Part shown: positions 37,087-47,025 of the stretch, piece after piece
How the letters are laid out: each line of letters begins with the position of its first letter
Position numbering within the stretch: the first letter of the stretch is position 1
From: Thalassotalea piscium
Lineage (GTDB): Bacteria > Pseudomonadota > Gammaproteobacteria > Enterobacterales > Alteromonadaceae
Length of the DNA: 64,000 nt
NCBI RefSeq assembly: GCF_030295935.1
Contig: NZ_AP027362.1
Location: 1,302,001-1,366,000, forward strand
Direction: 5' to 3'
The notes under the pieces: generated by a model
The model's input: the letters and a program-made list of their open reading frames with translations, nothing else
What the model was told of the DNA's origin: nothing
Database searches by the model: none
Made by a program: the position numbers and the translations under genes

Positions 37087-37716
37087 GTGTCTACACCTTT
37101 TCAAAATCGACTTGTAGGAACCGTTATAGTTGCGGCAATCGCTATCATATTTTTACCCGATATTTTAGACGGTGAGAAAAAAACATATCAGGAAGAGTTT
37201 GATCAAATTCCAGCAGCACCAAGCATTGATTTTACACCTACTAATAAGCAATTTGATGAGCAAAAGCTCGAGCAATTAGCCCAAGAAAACATATCAGATG
37301 AACAAGCGCTCGACGATGAATTAGCGGTTAATAATGACGAAAGCGATGGTGTAAAAGTAACCACACTACCCGTTAAAGAAGATAATATCTCTGATCAGAA
37401 AGTACAAAGTAAGTCAGACTATGCCCAAGAGCAGCGTACAGACAAATTGCCTGAAAAAGCCGTTTTAAAAGAAGCTTGGGTAATACAACTGGGTAGTTTT
37501 CGACATAAAAAAAATGTTGATGATTTACTAAAGAAACTTAAAGATAATGGCTACACCGCTTTTAGTAAACCAATTAAAACAAGAACAGGTAACTTAACTA
37601 AAGTGTTTATCGGACCTGAGCTAATTAAGTCTAGCTTGGAGAAAAAAGTTCCAGCACTTAAAGAACTTACTACTGTTGAAGGTAAAGTAGCACGCTTTAC
37701 ACCCACAGATACGTAG
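37087..37716 (+). CDS. dedD: SPOR-domain membrane protein, DedD-like
   Basis: This 209-residue protein has a short cytoplasmic N-terminus, one membrane helix (about residues 9-24), an acidic linker (about 30-130) and a C-terminal SPOR domain (about 133-207, WVIQLGSFRHKKNVDDLLKKL). SPOR domains bind denuded glycan at the division septum. The start is GTG 37087 with AGGAG at 37077-37081 upstream. Position between folC and cvpA matches E. coli dedD. Confidence 0.88.
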   Translation: MSTPFQNRLVGTVIVAAIAIIFLPDILDGEKKTYQEEFDQIPAAPSIDFTPTNKQFDEQKLEQLAQENISDEQALDDELAVNNDESDGVKVTTLPVKEDNISDQKVQSKSDYAQEQRTDKLPEKAVLKEAWVIQLGSFRHKKNVDDLLKKLKDNGYTAFSKPIKTRTGNLTKVFIGPELIKSSLEKKVPALKELTTVEGKVARFTPTDT

Positions 37717-37789
37717 TAACGTTCATTTATTGTAGATAGTGAGTTAACACATCAAGAGTTGTCGTTACTTAGAGCCAATCACAAAAAAA

Positions 37790-37820
37790 TTGGCTAAATA
37801 GCGTCTAAATCTGTTAGAAT
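37790..37820 (+). promoter_or_regulatory. Possible promoter of cvpA-purF
   Basis: TTGGCT (37790-37795) and TAGAAT (37815-37820), spacer 19, lie 33 bases before cvpA. The spacer is long; I saw no PurR-like palindrome. Confidence 0.35.
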
Positions 37821-37852
37821 GCGCGCCTCTAATCAATGAGAATAATCGACCT

Positions 37853-38341
37853 ATGATTTGGATAGACTACGCCATATTGGCAGTCATTGTTATATCAACA
37901 CTTATCAGTTTAGTAAGGGGCTTTGTTAAAGAAGCGGTGTCACTTGTTATTTGGATCAGTGCATTTTTTATAGCAAGTTCATTTTATGCAGACCTTGCAC
38001 TTTATCTGACAAATATTTCTGATCAATTACTTCGTAATGCAGCAGCCGTAGCCATTTTATTTATTACTACGTTAATTTTAGGTGCGTTAGTAAATTATAT
38101 TATTGGGCAATTGGTTGAAAAAACAGGTTTGTCAGGAACCGATCGAGTACTAGGAATTGTTTTTGGTGCTTTACGAGGTCTGTTAATTACAAGTGCGATA
38201 CTTTTCTTCTTAGACGCTTTTACCCCTGCGGCACAAAGCAAATGGTGGCAAAGTTCTCAATTGATCCCAGAATTCACATTAATTATTGAATGGTTTTTTG
38301 AATACCTCAAACAATCTTCAAGTTTTTTAAATAAAGCTTAA
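37853..38341 (+). CDS. cvpA: CvpA family membrane protein
   Basis: This 162-residue inner-membrane protein has four predicted helices and the CvpA pattern: [26 protein letters not shown] at the start and [20 protein letters not shown] in the third helix. It is needed for colicin V secretion in E. coli and for envelope stress tolerance; its activity is not defined. It is 19 bases upstream of purF, the standard pairing. Confidence 0.94.
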   Translation: MIWIDYAILAVIVISTLISLVRGFVKEAVSLVIWISAFFIASSFYADLALYLTNISDQLLRNAAAVAILFITTLILGALVNYIIGQLVEKTGLSGTDRVLGIVFGALRGLLITSAILFFLDAFTPAAQSKWWQSSQLIPEFTLIIEWFFEYLKQSSSFLNKA

Positions 38342-38360
38342 TTCGGCGGAGAATAACTTT

Positions 38361-39878
38361 ATGTGCGGTATAGTTGGCATTGTTGGTAAAACACCAGTAG
38401 GTCAGGCGATTTATGATGGCTTAACTGTTTTACAGCATCGAGGACAAGATGCAGCGGGTATTGTGACTATTCATAATAATACCTTTAGAATGCGAAAGGG
38501 CAATGGACTGGTTAAAGATGTGTTCCATACACGTCATATGCTACGTTTACAGGGAAATGTTGGTATTGGTCATATTAGGTACCCAACAGCAGGCACTTCA
38601 AGCTCATCTGAAGCCCAGCCGTTTTATGCTAATTCACCTTTTGGGCTGTCTTTAGCTCATAACGGTAATTTAACTAATGCCGATGAATTAAAAGATTGGT
38701 TATATACGGAAGCTCGACGCCATGTTAATACCACATCAGACTCTGAGTTACTGCTAAATATTTTAGGCCACGAATTACAACAAACTGGCCATATTAGTTT
38801 AACCCCAGATGATATTTTTACTGCCGTTGCTAATGTTCATAAGCGTGTTCGTGGTGCGTATGCAGCAACTTCACTTATTATTGGCCATGGCATGGTTGCA
38901 TTTCGTGACCCATACGGAATTCGCCCACTCGTTTTTGGTAAACGTGAAACGGCAACGGGCAATGAATATATGGTAGCGTCTGAGTCTGTGGCATTAGATG
39001 CTAATGACTTTACCTTTGTACGTAATGTAGCGCCTGGCGAAGCCATATTTTTTACTGAAGATGGACAGCTTCATAGTAAGCAATGTGCTGAAAACCCACA
39101 GTTAAACCCATGTATTTTTGAATATGTTTATTTTGCGCGTCCGGATTCCACTATAGATAAAATTTCTGTCTACGGTTCACGCGTTGAAATGGGTAGAATG
39201 TTAGGTAAGAAAATAGCTAAAGAATGGGCAGACGAAGATATTGATGTGGTAATACCTATCCCTGAAACATCGTGTGATAGTGCGCTACAAATTGCCCAAA
39301 CGTTAAATTTACCTTACCGCCAAGGTTTTGTTAAAAACCGTTATATTGGTCGTACTTTTATTATGCCGGGTCAAGAGCAACGTAGAAAGTCTGTCCGCAG
39401 AAAGCTTAATGCAATTAACGCTGAATTTGCAGGTAAAAACGTGTTACTAGTTGATGACTCTATTGTACGCGGAACAACGTCAGAGCAAATTATTGAAATG
39501 GCAAGAAGTGCAGGCGCTAAGAAGGTTTACTTCGCCTCTGCGGCCCCTGAAATTCGTTTTCCTAACGTTTATGGTATTGATATGCCAAGTGCAAACGAAT
39601 TAATTGCTCATGGTCGCGATGTTGATGATATTTGCCAGTTAATTGGTGCTGATAAATTAATATTCCAGTCAATTGAAGACTTAAAGGCAGCTGTTACACT
39701 TACTAATCCAAGTATCAAAGACTTTGAAACATCTGTTTTTAATGGGCAATACATCACCAAAGATATTGATCAGGCTTACTTAGAAAGATTAGATGCACTA
39801 CGCAGTAATGAAACTAAAGAAACGTCTGACAAAAATGCTGACTCTATTATCGATATGTATAATGAGGGTGCTGAATAG
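38361..39878 (+). CDS. purF: Amidophosphoribosyltransferase
   Basis: This 505-residue enzyme starts purine synthesis, making phosphoribosylamine from PRPP and glutamine. The N-terminal nucleophile is C2 (MCGIVGIVG, exposed after Met removal), the glutaminase domain includes HRGQDAAGI and GHIRYPTAG, and the PRPP site is [14 protein letters not shown]. The length equals E. coli PurF (505). A strong terminator follows, closing the truA-purF block. Confidence 0.97.
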   Translation: MCGIVGIVGKTPVGQAIYDGLTVLQHRGQDAAGIVTIHNNTFRMRKGNGLVKDVFHTRHMLRLQGNVGIGHIRYPTAGTSSSSEAQPFYANSPFGLSLAHNGNLTNADELKDWLYTEARRHVNTTSDSELLLNILGHELQQTGHISLTPDDIFTAVANVHKRVRGAYAATSLIIGHGMVAFRDPYGIRPLVFGKRETATGNEYMVASESVALDANDFTFVRNVAPGEAIFFTEDGQLHSKQCAENPQLNPCIFEYVYFARPDSTIDKISVYGSRVEMGRMLGKKIAKEWADEDIDVVIPIPETSCDSALQIAQTLNLPYRQGFVKNRYIGRTFIMPGQEQRRKSVRRKLNAINAEFAGKNVLLVDDSIVRGTTSEQIIEMARSAGAKKVYFASAAPEIRFPNVYGIDMPSANELIAHGRDVDDICQLIGADKLIFQSIEDLKAAVTLTNPSIKDFETSVFNGQYITKDIDQAYLERLDALRSNETKETSDKNADSIIDMYNEGAE

Positions 39879-39923
39879 CACAAGATAATTAACTTCACTG
39901 AAGTTAACTTTTGAACCACAAAT

Positions 39924-39953
39924 AAAAAGCAGCGATAATATCGCTGCTTTTTT
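39924..39953 (+). terminator. Rho-independent terminator of purF
   Basis: AAAAAGCAGCGAT (39924-39936), a 3-base loop and ATCGCTGCTTTTTT form a near-perfect bidirectional terminator that also faces the minus-strand Yip1 gene. Confidence 0.93.
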
Positions 39954-39997
39954 GTTAGGTAAATATGCTAGGTAAATTTATTAGTTATAATTGTTAA

Positions 39998-40600
39998 CTA
40001 ATTCGGTATGTAATCGGTACCAAATCCCATACCAAAAAGCACAGCACTAAAAGCCATTAAACCAACTAATAATACTAAACCACAGGTAACTACAGAACTT
40101 GAGTAAATAAATCCTTTCTCTTCAGGAATATTCATCATAATCGGAACACCCGAATATAATAAATAAACAGAATAAGCTAACGCACCTAATCCGACAACGG
40201 CAACAAACCAAAGTACTGGATATAAAGCAGATAGACCGGCCATTAATAATGGTGTGGCGGTATATGCAGCTAATTCTAAAGATTGTGAGAACTTAGGTTT
40301 AGCATCAAATGTTTTAGCCATCCATTGAACTAAGTATGCAAGCCCAACAACACCAAAAACTAGCCCACCATACATAGCAACAGACATAGCGATTGCACTT
40401 GTCTGTGGTAGCTTTATTACATCGCCTGCGCCAATAGCCCATCCCAAGTGTGCCGTTGCGTAATAGCTACAAATTGCGGGAATTAAAGCAATAACTAATA
40501 TATGAACCGTACTATATATTAAGCTTTCATGACGTTTCTCTATCGTTTGCCATTCTTCTTTTGGGTGAGCATAAAGCCCCCATATATGATTTAAGATCAT
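39998..40600 (-). CDS. Yip1-family membrane protein
   Basis: This 200-residue protein has five predicted helices and starts ILNHIWGLYAHPKEEWQTIE, the usual start of bacterial Yip1-domain proteins, with the typical AYTATPLLMAGLSALYPV loop. The function is unknown. It is a single gene convergent with purF. Confidence 0.8.
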   Translation of the reverse strand: MILNHIWGLYAHPKEEWQTIEKRHESLIYSTVHILVIALIPAICSYYATAHLGWAIGAGDVIKLPQTSAIAMSVAMYGGLVFGVVGLAYLVQWMAKTFDAKPKFSQSLELAAYTATPLLMAGLSALYPVLWFVAVVGLGALAYSVYLLYSGVPIMMNIPEEKGFIYSSSVVTCGLVLLVGLMAFSAVLFGMGFGTDYIPN

Positions 40601-40818
40601 AATTTTATCCTCTTGCAGTCCCCAAATTATGCTAAACAGAAATAAATACGTTTAACATCGCTTTCAACGTTATTATTTTTTTTGTTGATAACCTATTTAT
40701 GTAAGATGTTGAGGAGTTCGTCAAGGGTTGATTGACAAATAGACAGATTAAAAGGCAAATTCTTTATTTTTATAGCTAAAATAACCTAAATTTATATCTA
40801 TTAGAACTATTTGAGCTA

Positions 40819-41097
40819 TTAAGAAACTTTAATACGAACAACTTTCATTACTTCAATATCCATTCCTGCAATACTTTCCGTTGCTGGATAATAGGTAATA
40901 TTGACCAAGTTCCCGGTTAAAGTTTGATATTTTTTGCGTCTTTTATATTTAAATGGTGCAGAAACATTTTCAATCATAACGGTATTTATGTACCACTCGT
41001 CTTCTTCGCGTTGTACATGTGATGACACTTTTAACTCTTCGCTATGTATGAGGTTTTGATGCTTTTCAACTAACTTTTTAATTGCTTTTTTTGACAT
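40819..41097 (-). CDS. Conserved-looking hypothetical protein, 92 residues
   Basis: This soluble protein begins MSKKAIKKLVEKHQNLIHSE. It has a charged helical N-terminus and a beta-rich remainder with a basic patch (PFKYKRRKKYQTLTG). There is no signal peptide or membrane helix. I do not recognise it; I have only a vague sense of similar proteins in Alteromonadales. It stands alone between the Yip1 gene and the sortase genes. Confidence 0.6.
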   Translation of the reverse strand: MSKKAIKKLVEKHQNLIHSEELKVSSHVQREEDEWYINTVMIENVSAPFKYKRRKKYQTLTGNLVNITYYPATESIAGMDIEVMKVVRIKVS

Positions 41098-41296
41098 ACT
41101 AAACTCGACTTGTGGTTAATACCTATTATTTATTAACAGTCCCTAAATACATGGGTGCAATAAATACCGTTGGGCTAAGTATCTCAATAAACGCTTAGTT
41201 AAAACAGGGATATTCAACAATACTTTAATTTTTTATCGCTACTATTGAATGTTTATTGACCGCAATCAATCTAATTAGCTATTGTGTTGAGTGTGT

Positions 41297-41914
41297 TTAC
41301 AATAGCTTTGCGGTGATCACATAGCGCTCATCTGTTTCATCACTTAGGCTATTAAACGGGTAGCATGTAATTAATACTAAACTGCTATCATTGACAGGAA
41401 TAGGTAGTTGTCCAGATGAGGCGTTAATTATATCAATTGCTTCAACTTGATAGAGTTGGCTACGCCCGTTTTGATCTGTCATTGAAATCACATCTTTCAT
41501 TATAATATTCTCCAAAAAAGCAAAGTGACTATCTCTATGTCCCGCAACAACAAATGGTTTACTACTATTTGTTTGATTAAATGGCGCAACCGCACCTGCT
41601 GAAAAAGCTAACGTGGTAGGGTCGCCGCCGTTTAGTACCACAATGCTTTGTTGTAAACGCTCAAAAGCTAATTCTGCGATAGGAAAGGTGTCGGCCCATG
41701 GCCAAGGTTTAATAGCCACTTTTTTACGAGTATTCACTAAGTCGTTTCCCAATAGTTTATGAGTATTAATAAGCGACTTTTGTTGAGCTATCGACTGTTG
41801 CCAGCTTTGTTTTATCAGTACTTGTGATAACCATGCCTTTGCTGGTAACCAGCTGGCATGAATGCACAGTAGGCTACCAACAACCAATAAAGCTTTAGCT
41901 GTGATGGTGAACAT
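41297..41914 (-). CDS. Class GN (marine proteobacterial) sortase
   Basis: This 205-residue transpeptidase has an N-terminal membrane helix (about 4-22) and the sortase catalytic triad H126 (VVAGHRDSHFAF), C184 (LVLITCYPF) and R197 (DERYVITAKLL). Gram-negative class GN sortases occur next to one dedicated substrate. That substrate lies just upstream with one base between the genes, which means a two-gene dedicated system. The sortase should cut the substrate's C-terminal signal and join it to an unknown acceptor in the periplasm or outer envelope. Confidence 0.92.
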   Translation of the reverse strand: MFTITAKALLVVGSLLCIHASWLPAKAWLSQVLIKQSWQQSIAQQKSLINTHKLLGNDLVNTRKKVAIKPWPWADTFPIAELAFERLQQSIVVLNGGDPTTLAFSAGAVAPFNQTNSSKPFVVAGHRDSHFAFLENIIMKDVISMTDQNGRSQLYQVEAIDIINASSGQLPIPVNDSSLVLITCYPFNSLSDETDERYVITAKLL

Positions 41915-41915
41915 G

Positions 41916-44189
41916 TTATTTGGCTCGTAATCGAATGGTTAAAAGTGCAATTATCATCAACAATAATCCCAGTAAAAATTGTTGCTGCCAGCCTAGTGCG
42001 GTTTTAGGCATTGCTATTAGTAAATTATCAGTTTGAGCACTTGATCGCTCAATTGCATTTTTAGCCGTTTGAGATAATGAGGTGTTCACTTGTGGTTGTT
42101 TCTCAATTGCAATAAAACTGGTGTATGGCGAGATAATTTGGTGAGTAATAGAGGTAGCGATTACTTGTTTTTTAACTTGTTCTTTGTCAATGCCTTTTAC
42201 TAAACCATCAAGTAAGTCTTCAATTTTACTTCTCGCCCAGAGTGTTGAAATTCCTTTCGATGGTTGGTTGTCATCAATGATCAGTTGTTGATACCAAGGT
42301 TGATTTTTCGTTTTACCGGTAAGTTGCACACTTATTAATGGCAATGCTGACTTTATGGCGACTTGCATGGGTTCGCCAAGGTACAGATCTGTCGGCTTTT
42401 TAGGAAATACTTCAACCTGGTGATGAATTTGACTATCAACTATTAGCGCTATATCACTCAAAGCAGGTTGGCTAATTTTAGTCATTAAAGTGGCTATATG
42501 GCTTTGCACTTCGTTACTGTTTTGGATGTAAAGATAGCTGCCACGGCCAAACTGTGCGGCTTTCTTCATAAAATATCCATTGGGTGCAGCGCCAATTCCT
42601 ATAGTAAATAATCGAAAGTTATGTTGAGCACCGTCGAGTAACTGCATTAATTCAAACTCGTTAGCAACCGCTCCATCAGTTATGAATACCACTTGTCTTA
42701 TTGCTTGTTCTGATTGCTCACTGTTTTTTGCCATTATTAAGGCTTGGCTCAGTGGCCGATACATTTCAGTGCCACCATCGGCTTTTAAACGCTGGATAAA
42801 TTTTAACGCTTGATTAACGGTATTACTTGTTACCATTTGAGTGCTAGAAAAAAGTAAATCAACTGAATCGTTAAACGCAATAATATTAAAGCTATCACTG
42901 CTATTAAGTAGAGAGATGGCATGTTGCAAACTTTGTTTTGCTTGAATCATTGAGCTACCTTGCATAGAGCCCGAAGTGTCAATAATAAAAATAACGTCTC
43001 TTGAAAATACTGCAGGCTTATCAGTACTTGGTGGAAAGAAAGTGAGTAGTGTGAAATATTCTTCGCCTACTTTTTCTGTGAATGTACTTATTTGAGGTTG
43101 CTGACTAGGTTCTAGTTGCCAGGTTAAATTAAAGTTTTTGTTGGTAAGGGTTTTCGCTTTGGCTAAGCTGATCAAAAATTCAGATTGTAGGTTATTAATA
43201 GGCTTTGTGTTTATTTGATGACTTGCGCTTTTTATTGAAGAAACGGCTACACCAGCGTTAAGCACAACACTAATAGCTGCCTGACTTTTAGCTACAATCT
43301 CTGAATTAGCACCGCCAAAATTTAATTCATTAGCGGTAAAACTATTAATATTTAAAGTGCTTGAATCAAAATCACTTGATTGAGAACGACTTGCCCCAGC
43401 GTCGATTAATTCATAACTATTTACTTGTGTAACGCTTGAGTTAGCAGCCTGATAATTTGCACTAGAAGAAGGGGCTGAGTGCTCTGCCGGCGACTCATTA
43501 TAATGCATAGGCTGATAACGAGTGGTCATCGCAAGGGGTAAGTTTATATTAAGTTCATTATTTAGAAATGTAACAGGCATAATAAAGGTGAGCGTAACGG
43601 TAACTGCTGAACGGGGAGGAATGTTAGCAATATTGTTAGTAAATAAATTAGCTCGTTGTTGCTGTACTAAACTGGCCTTTTTTCCCTGTGTTTTTGCTTT
43701 GTTATAGGCCTTCTTAGCTGCTTGCTTTTCCATGATTTGGCCAATAATAATGTTATCACCAACCTTTACAGTTAAGTGCTTAATTGCAGCATTTTCAGGC
43801 ATTGGAAACTGATACTTACCGTCTAATTCAAGCGGGTGGGGGTTTATAAAAACTTGCTTTATTTGTGTGTATGCAATTAAACCGCTTACTTCAATACTAG
43901 CGGTTATATCAATGGGCAATGAAACATTATTTTTTTTATCAGGATGATTAAATATTAATTGAGGACTATAAATTAATGGGTTTTCATTTGTTGTATTGTG
44001 CTCAGTAGATTGCCCCTCATTAAAGTTTGTACTTTGTGCCAACGGAATAATCACCACAACAAGGCATGCTAACAGAACAATTAGTAAAATATACTTTAAC
44101 CATTTTTTACGTTGTTTCTTACGCTTTTGTTGGTAGTAATATGAGTCTTGATAGTCAATGAATTGTATTTTCTTAAATGAGTTAAACAC
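41916..44189 (-). CDS. Sortase target protein with VIT and VWA domains
   Basis: This 757-residue protein has a membrane helix at about 28-50 acting as signal anchor, a VIT domain (about 85-215, IAYTQIKQVFINPHPLELDG), a variable linker, and a VWA domain (about 395-580) with an intact MIDAS, FIIDTSGSMQGSSM. The C-terminus is a sorting signal: PKTALGW (728-734), a hydrophobic helix and the basic end RLRAK. This layout is that of the marine proteobacterial sortase target family. The signal uses PKTA rather than LPxTG, as suits class GN. VWA proteins usually bind ligands through a metal. Confidence 0.92.
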   Translation of the reverse strand: MFNSFKKIQFIDYQDSYYYQQKRKKQRKKWLKYILLIVLLACLVVVIIPLAQSTNFNEGQSTEHNTTNENPLIYSPQLIFNHPDKKNNVSLPIDITASIEVSGLIAYTQIKQVFINPHPLELDGKYQFPMPENAAIKHLTVKVGDNIIIGQIMEKQAAKKAYNKAKTQGKKASLVQQQRANLFTNNIANIPPRSAVTVTLTFIMPVTFLNNELNINLPLAMTTRYQPMHYNESPAEHSAPSSSANYQAANSSVTQVNSYELIDAGASRSQSSDFDSSTLNINSFTANELNFGGANSEIVAKSQAAISVVLNAGVAVSSIKSASHQINTKPINNLQSEFLISLAKAKTLTNKNFNLTWQLEPSQQPQISTFTEKVGEEYFTLLTFFPPSTDKPAVFSRDVIFIIDTSGSMQGSSMIQAKQSLQHAISLLNSSDSFNIIAFNDSVDLLFSSTQMVTSNTVNQALKFIQRLKADGGTEMYRPLSQALIMAKNSEQSEQAIRQVVFITDGAVANEFELMQLLDGAQHNFRLFTIGIGAAPNGYFMKKAAQFGRGSYLYIQNSNEVQSHIATLMTKISQPALSDIALIVDSQIHHQVEVFPKKPTDLYLGEPMQVAIKSALPLISVQLTGKTKNQPWYQQLIIDDNQPSKGISTLWARSKIEDLLDGLVKGIDKEQVKKQVIATSITHQIISPYTSFIAIEKQPQVNTSLSQTAKNAIERSSAQTDNLLIAMPKTALGWQQQFLLGLLLMIIALLTIRLRAK

Positions 44190-44317
44190 ATGTTTTCTCC
44201 AATATCCTTGTTATAAAACCTATTAAAACAAAAGAAAGAGTGTTTATTACGGTGAAATAAAGGCAATTTAATGAGCAATTATGGCAAAACTATGGCAAGT
44301 GGGTAGCTGTACCAACT

Positions 44318-44471
44318 AGGGCGTGTTGAACTTTTCTTGTACATTTATGCAGCGATTTATTTGGTACTTATACAAGGCTGAACTTATGTATGTAATGGAG
44401 TTGTTCCCTAATAAATAAGTGAAAACGCCGTAGAAAAACCAAAGGAGCACTGTTCTTTGGATACGTTTAAA
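44318..44471. mobile_element. Partial MITE, GGGCGTGTTGA type
   Basis: AGGGCGTGTTGAACTTTTCT starts a segment that follows the complete copy at 51890-52073 base for base with scattered changes, up to GGATACGTTTA. The right end is missing, replaced by a duplicated sequence. Confidence 0.8.
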
Positions 44472-44489
44472 CATGATTTACTTTTTTTT

Positions 44490-44581
44490 GCTTACACGGA
44501 AGTAGGTACTTAGCGTGAGCAGGACGCGGAAGCTGTGCTTACACGGAAGTAGGTACTTAGCGTGAGCAGGACGCGGAAGCT
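44490..44581. repeat. Direct repeat, two 45-bp copies 2 bases apart
   Basis: GCTTACACGGAAGTAGGTAC to CAGGACGCGGAAGCT occurs at 44490-44534 and 44537-44581. The inverse of its GTAGGTACTTA...GCAGGACGCGG part occurs in the MITE at 56565-56923, so it probably came from the same repeat family. Confidence 0.88.
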
Positions 44582-44751
44582 ATCTAGCTAAGTTATTCTA
44601 TTTTTTATGAATTTAACTGTAGTAGCTCATACATGATCTGACAGCATACACAACTAGGTTTAGACTTTATATGACAGGCAATATGAGCGATTAAGGGATG
44701 TTAACTTACTAATAGCGTGAGTGAGCTTGTTCAAAATCGAGTTACTAATCA

Positions 44752-45348
44752 CTATGTATATGTATAAAGTTGAGCCGCAACAACACAGAGTAAAATAGAG
44801 ATTGTTGAGTCAAATATTCGCCATCGTTTAGGTGAACTTAGTAGGCGTTTAAGTTTTGGTGAAAATAAAACTAAACTTCCAAACCACATAACAGAAGCGA
44901 TGCACGCTCCTACAGCAAATAATGTTGGGCTAGGTTGTAAAGCACCAACACTACCTAGTAAAATTACCGTATCTAAGTAAACATGAGGGTTCAGTAAGCT
45001 TATTGCCAAAGCTGTTAAGGCTGTTTTTCTCCAATCAACTGTTACGGTTTCGTCAAGTTTCATTCCTGATGAACCTATATATGCCCGTTTAGCGGAGCCG
45101 TATGCCAAATATATTAGTAAAGCAATTCCTCCCCAAGTGAACAATGGAATAAACTCAGGTATCCATTGCTGTAATTCTTGTGCCGAATAAACGCCAAAAA
45201 CAATTAACGAAGCGTCACAAACTATACAAACCACAGCAATAACCAATCTATTTGCTCCAGCCATGCTCTGGCTTAAAACCCATATATTTTGAGCACCTAT
45301 AGCCACGATTAAGCTAAGACCCAATATTAAACCTGAAATAAATGACAC
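44752..45348 (-). CDS. argO: LysE/ArgO-family amino acid exporter
   Basis: This 198-residue LysE-type protein has six predicted helices with the signature LSLIVAIGAQNIWVLSQSM in helix 1 and LNPHVYLDTVILLGSVG after the central loop. ArgO exports arginine and lysine. The divergent ArgP-like regulator 116 bases away supports this substrate. Confidence 0.9.
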   Translation of the reverse strand: MSFISGLILGLSLIVAIGAQNIWVLSQSMAGANRLVIAVVCIVCDASLIVFGVYSAQELQQWIPEFIPLFTWGGIALLIYLAYGSAKRAYIGSSGMKLDETVTVDWRKTALTALAISLLNPHVYLDTVILLGSVGALQPSPTLFAVGACIASVMWFGSLVLFSPKLKRLLSSPKRWRIFDSTISILLCVVAAQLYTYT

Positions 45349-45464
45349 GTTATCGCCCCCTTATGGCGTGATTAAGTAGAAACTGATTTTAATATTGGTG
45401 TAATCTTACTTCTTGAATTATCATGAATCTAATGAATGATTATATTGCTACATGAGAAAAATTC

Positions 45465-46361
45465 ATGATTGATTATCAGTTGCTGCAAGCATTGTATGCA
45501 GTTGTTACAGAAAAGGGCTTTGACAGAGCTGCGCAAACTCTATTTATTACGCAATCGGCTGTAAGTAAGCGTATTTACCAACTGGAGTCGCTGTTAGGTG
45601 AGCCTGTCTTAATTAGAACGAAACCGCCTAAAGCAACTGAGCTTGGAGTAAAATTATTAACTCATTTACAACAAGTTAAGCAGCTTGAGTTATCACTAAA
45701 TTTACAGAGCAGCACTGAATTCGTTGATAAACAATTACCTGTGTCAGTTAAAATATCTGCCAATGCTGACTCCTTGGCAACGTGGCTACCAGAAGCTTTA
45801 TCTGTGCCCGAAGATTACTGTGATTTTAAATATAGATTCGAGATAATAGCGGAAGATCAAACGATAGCCTTAAACAGAATGAAGGCTGGTGAAGTAATGA
45901 TCTCAATATGCTCAATTGATAAACCAGTGAATGGAGGCAAGGTATTTGAATTAGGTGCATTGCGCTACTTTGTCATATGTAGCCCTGCGTTTAAAAAGCG
46001 TTATAACATAACATCATTACATCAACTTACAGAATTACCCTGTTTGGTCTTTGATGAACATGACAAATTACAACATCAATTTCTAACACATTTGAATGGT
46101 TCTTTGCCTAAATATACTCATATTTGTCCATCATCAGAAGGATTTAAACAAGCAATGATTGCAGGTCTAGGTTACGGGCTGCTTCCAAGTTTGCAGTTGG
46201 GTGAGACAATAGAAAAAGGAGAATTGGTCAATTTGATGCCAGAGTTTTATTTAGATACGCCTTTATATTGGCATTGCTGGGAAACAGAAAGTATCCAACT
46301 AGAAATGCTTAGGTGTCATGCCATTACTATTGCTTCAAAAAGGCTGTATCAGATTATCTAA
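45465..46361 (+). CDS. argP: LysR-family regulator, ArgP-like
   Basis: This 298-residue regulator has an N-terminal winged helix-turn-helix (QLLQALYAVVTEKGFDRAAQ, then TQSAVSKRIYQLE) and a LysR effector domain. The start MIDYQLLQALYAVVTEKGF is very close to ArgP/IciA. ArgP senses lysine and arginine and activates argO. Divergent arrangement with argO and the shared 116-base intergenic region mean it probably acts there. The typical length is 297. Confidence 0.9.
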   Translation: MIDYQLLQALYAVVTEKGFDRAAQTLFITQSAVSKRIYQLESLLGEPVLIRTKPPKATELGVKLLTHLQQVKQLELSLNLQSSTEFVDKQLPVSVKISANADSLATWLPEALSVPEDYCDFKYRFEIIAEDQTIALNRMKAGEVMISICSIDKPVNGGKVFELGALRYFVICSPAFKKRYNITSLHQLTELPCLVFDEHDKLQHQFLTHLNGSLPKYTHICPSSEGFKQAMIAGLGYGLLPSLQLGETIEKGELVNLMPEFYLDTPLYWHCWETESIQLEMLRCHAITIASKRLYQII

Positions 46362-46386
46362 ATGTCTCTTAATGGCACATATGCGA

Positions 46387-46426
46387 CTGTCAGATTTAAT
46401 TGTGTTCTATTATTCGAATCTGACAG
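46387..46426. other. Long inverted repeat after argP
   Basis: CTGTCAGATT (46387-46396) and AATCTGACAG (46417-46426) form a perfect 10-bp stem with a 20-base loop, no T run. A smaller AAATAGCT/AGCTATTT hairpin lies at 46469-46491. Together they may end the argP transcript, but this is not certain. Confidence 0.4.
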
Positions 46427-46489
46427 ATCAAGTTAAGACTTATTCAATTTAACACAGAAGTAAGGAAAAAATAGCTGCTAGAGAGCTAT

Positions 46490-46512
46490 TTATTATCCCG
46501 AGTTGAGGTTAA
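46490..46512. repeat. Isolated MITE end next to the DUF1801 remnant
   Basis: TTATTATCCCGAGTTGAGGT resembles the right end TTATCCCGAACTCAGGTTAA of the MITE at 63064-63302. No second end is visible nearby, so it may be the scar of an insertion that cut the remnant. Confidence 0.5.
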
Positions 46513-46730
46513 ATGTTGGGCGATCTCAGCTTCCAGTCTACTCTGAGCGGACTACCTGTTATAACGCTGTAGCTTGGTTCACCCCATTTGAGTGATTCTT
46601 TCACTTCACTTAATGCCAATTCAGAAGCAACTTGAGGCACTAAATTGCTCAGTTCTTCTAATCGAATCCGCACACTTTCTGGATACTCATCGAAGCATTT
46701 TTGACTACTTTGTCCATAAATTTCTTCTAA
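46509..46730 (-). pseudogene. DUF1801-domain protein remnant
   Basis: The minus-strand frame reads EEIYGQSSQKCFDEYPESVR, then LKWGEPSYSVITGSPLRVDW and a stop. The pattern F-x-x-YPE...LKWGEPSY is that of DUF1801 (YdhG-like) proteins. An in-frame TAA immediately upstream and lack of any start codon mean the N-terminus is gone, and the C-terminus ends early at the MITE-like end. About 74 codons remain of the 110-140 usual. Confidence 0.75.
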
Positions 46731-46839
46731 TTACATAACTTATCTATATAATTACTTATTGACAAAGAGCCGGCACATTTATTATTAAAAATTGAGCATA
46801 AATACCAATTTCTATTTGTCCGGCTTTAAAATCTGCTTA

Positions 46840-47025
46840 TTAAGTTGATTGCTCCGAAATAGCACTTTTATAGCCTTCATTAAATCCTGATACGGCATCT
46901 GGTCCAACCAAAGTAATAAGTAAGCAAATTGAAGCCCCTAACATGATATTTCTATTTCTTCGTTTATAACCAATGGTCATTAAAACAATAAACACAATTA
47001 ACCCTATAGCTTCTAGCCAATACAT
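46840..47025 (-). CDS. Small two-helix membrane protein
   Basis: This 61-residue protein starts MYWLEAIGLIVFIVLMTIGY; helices are at about 5-20 and 27-45 with a KRRNRN loop between. AAGGAG lies just upstream of ATG 47025 on the minus strand, which supports translation. The family is not recognised. Confidence 0.6.
   Translation of the reverse strand: MYWLEAIGLIVFIVLMTIGYKRRNRNIMLGASICLLITLVGPDAVSGFNEGYKSAISEQST

Larger units (their letters stand above)
44190..44751. other. Gene-free stretch between the sortase pair and argO
   Basis: It holds a partial MITE (44318-44471) and a 47-bp-period duplication (44490-44581), both listed separately. The remaining bases show no coding or regulatory feature I can support. 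Confidence 0.6.

Noticed and set aside
44490-44581. Duplicated 45-bp sequence considered as an origin iteron or att site
   Set aside because: Only two copies, no replication or integrase gene nearby, and related sequence lies inside a MITE.
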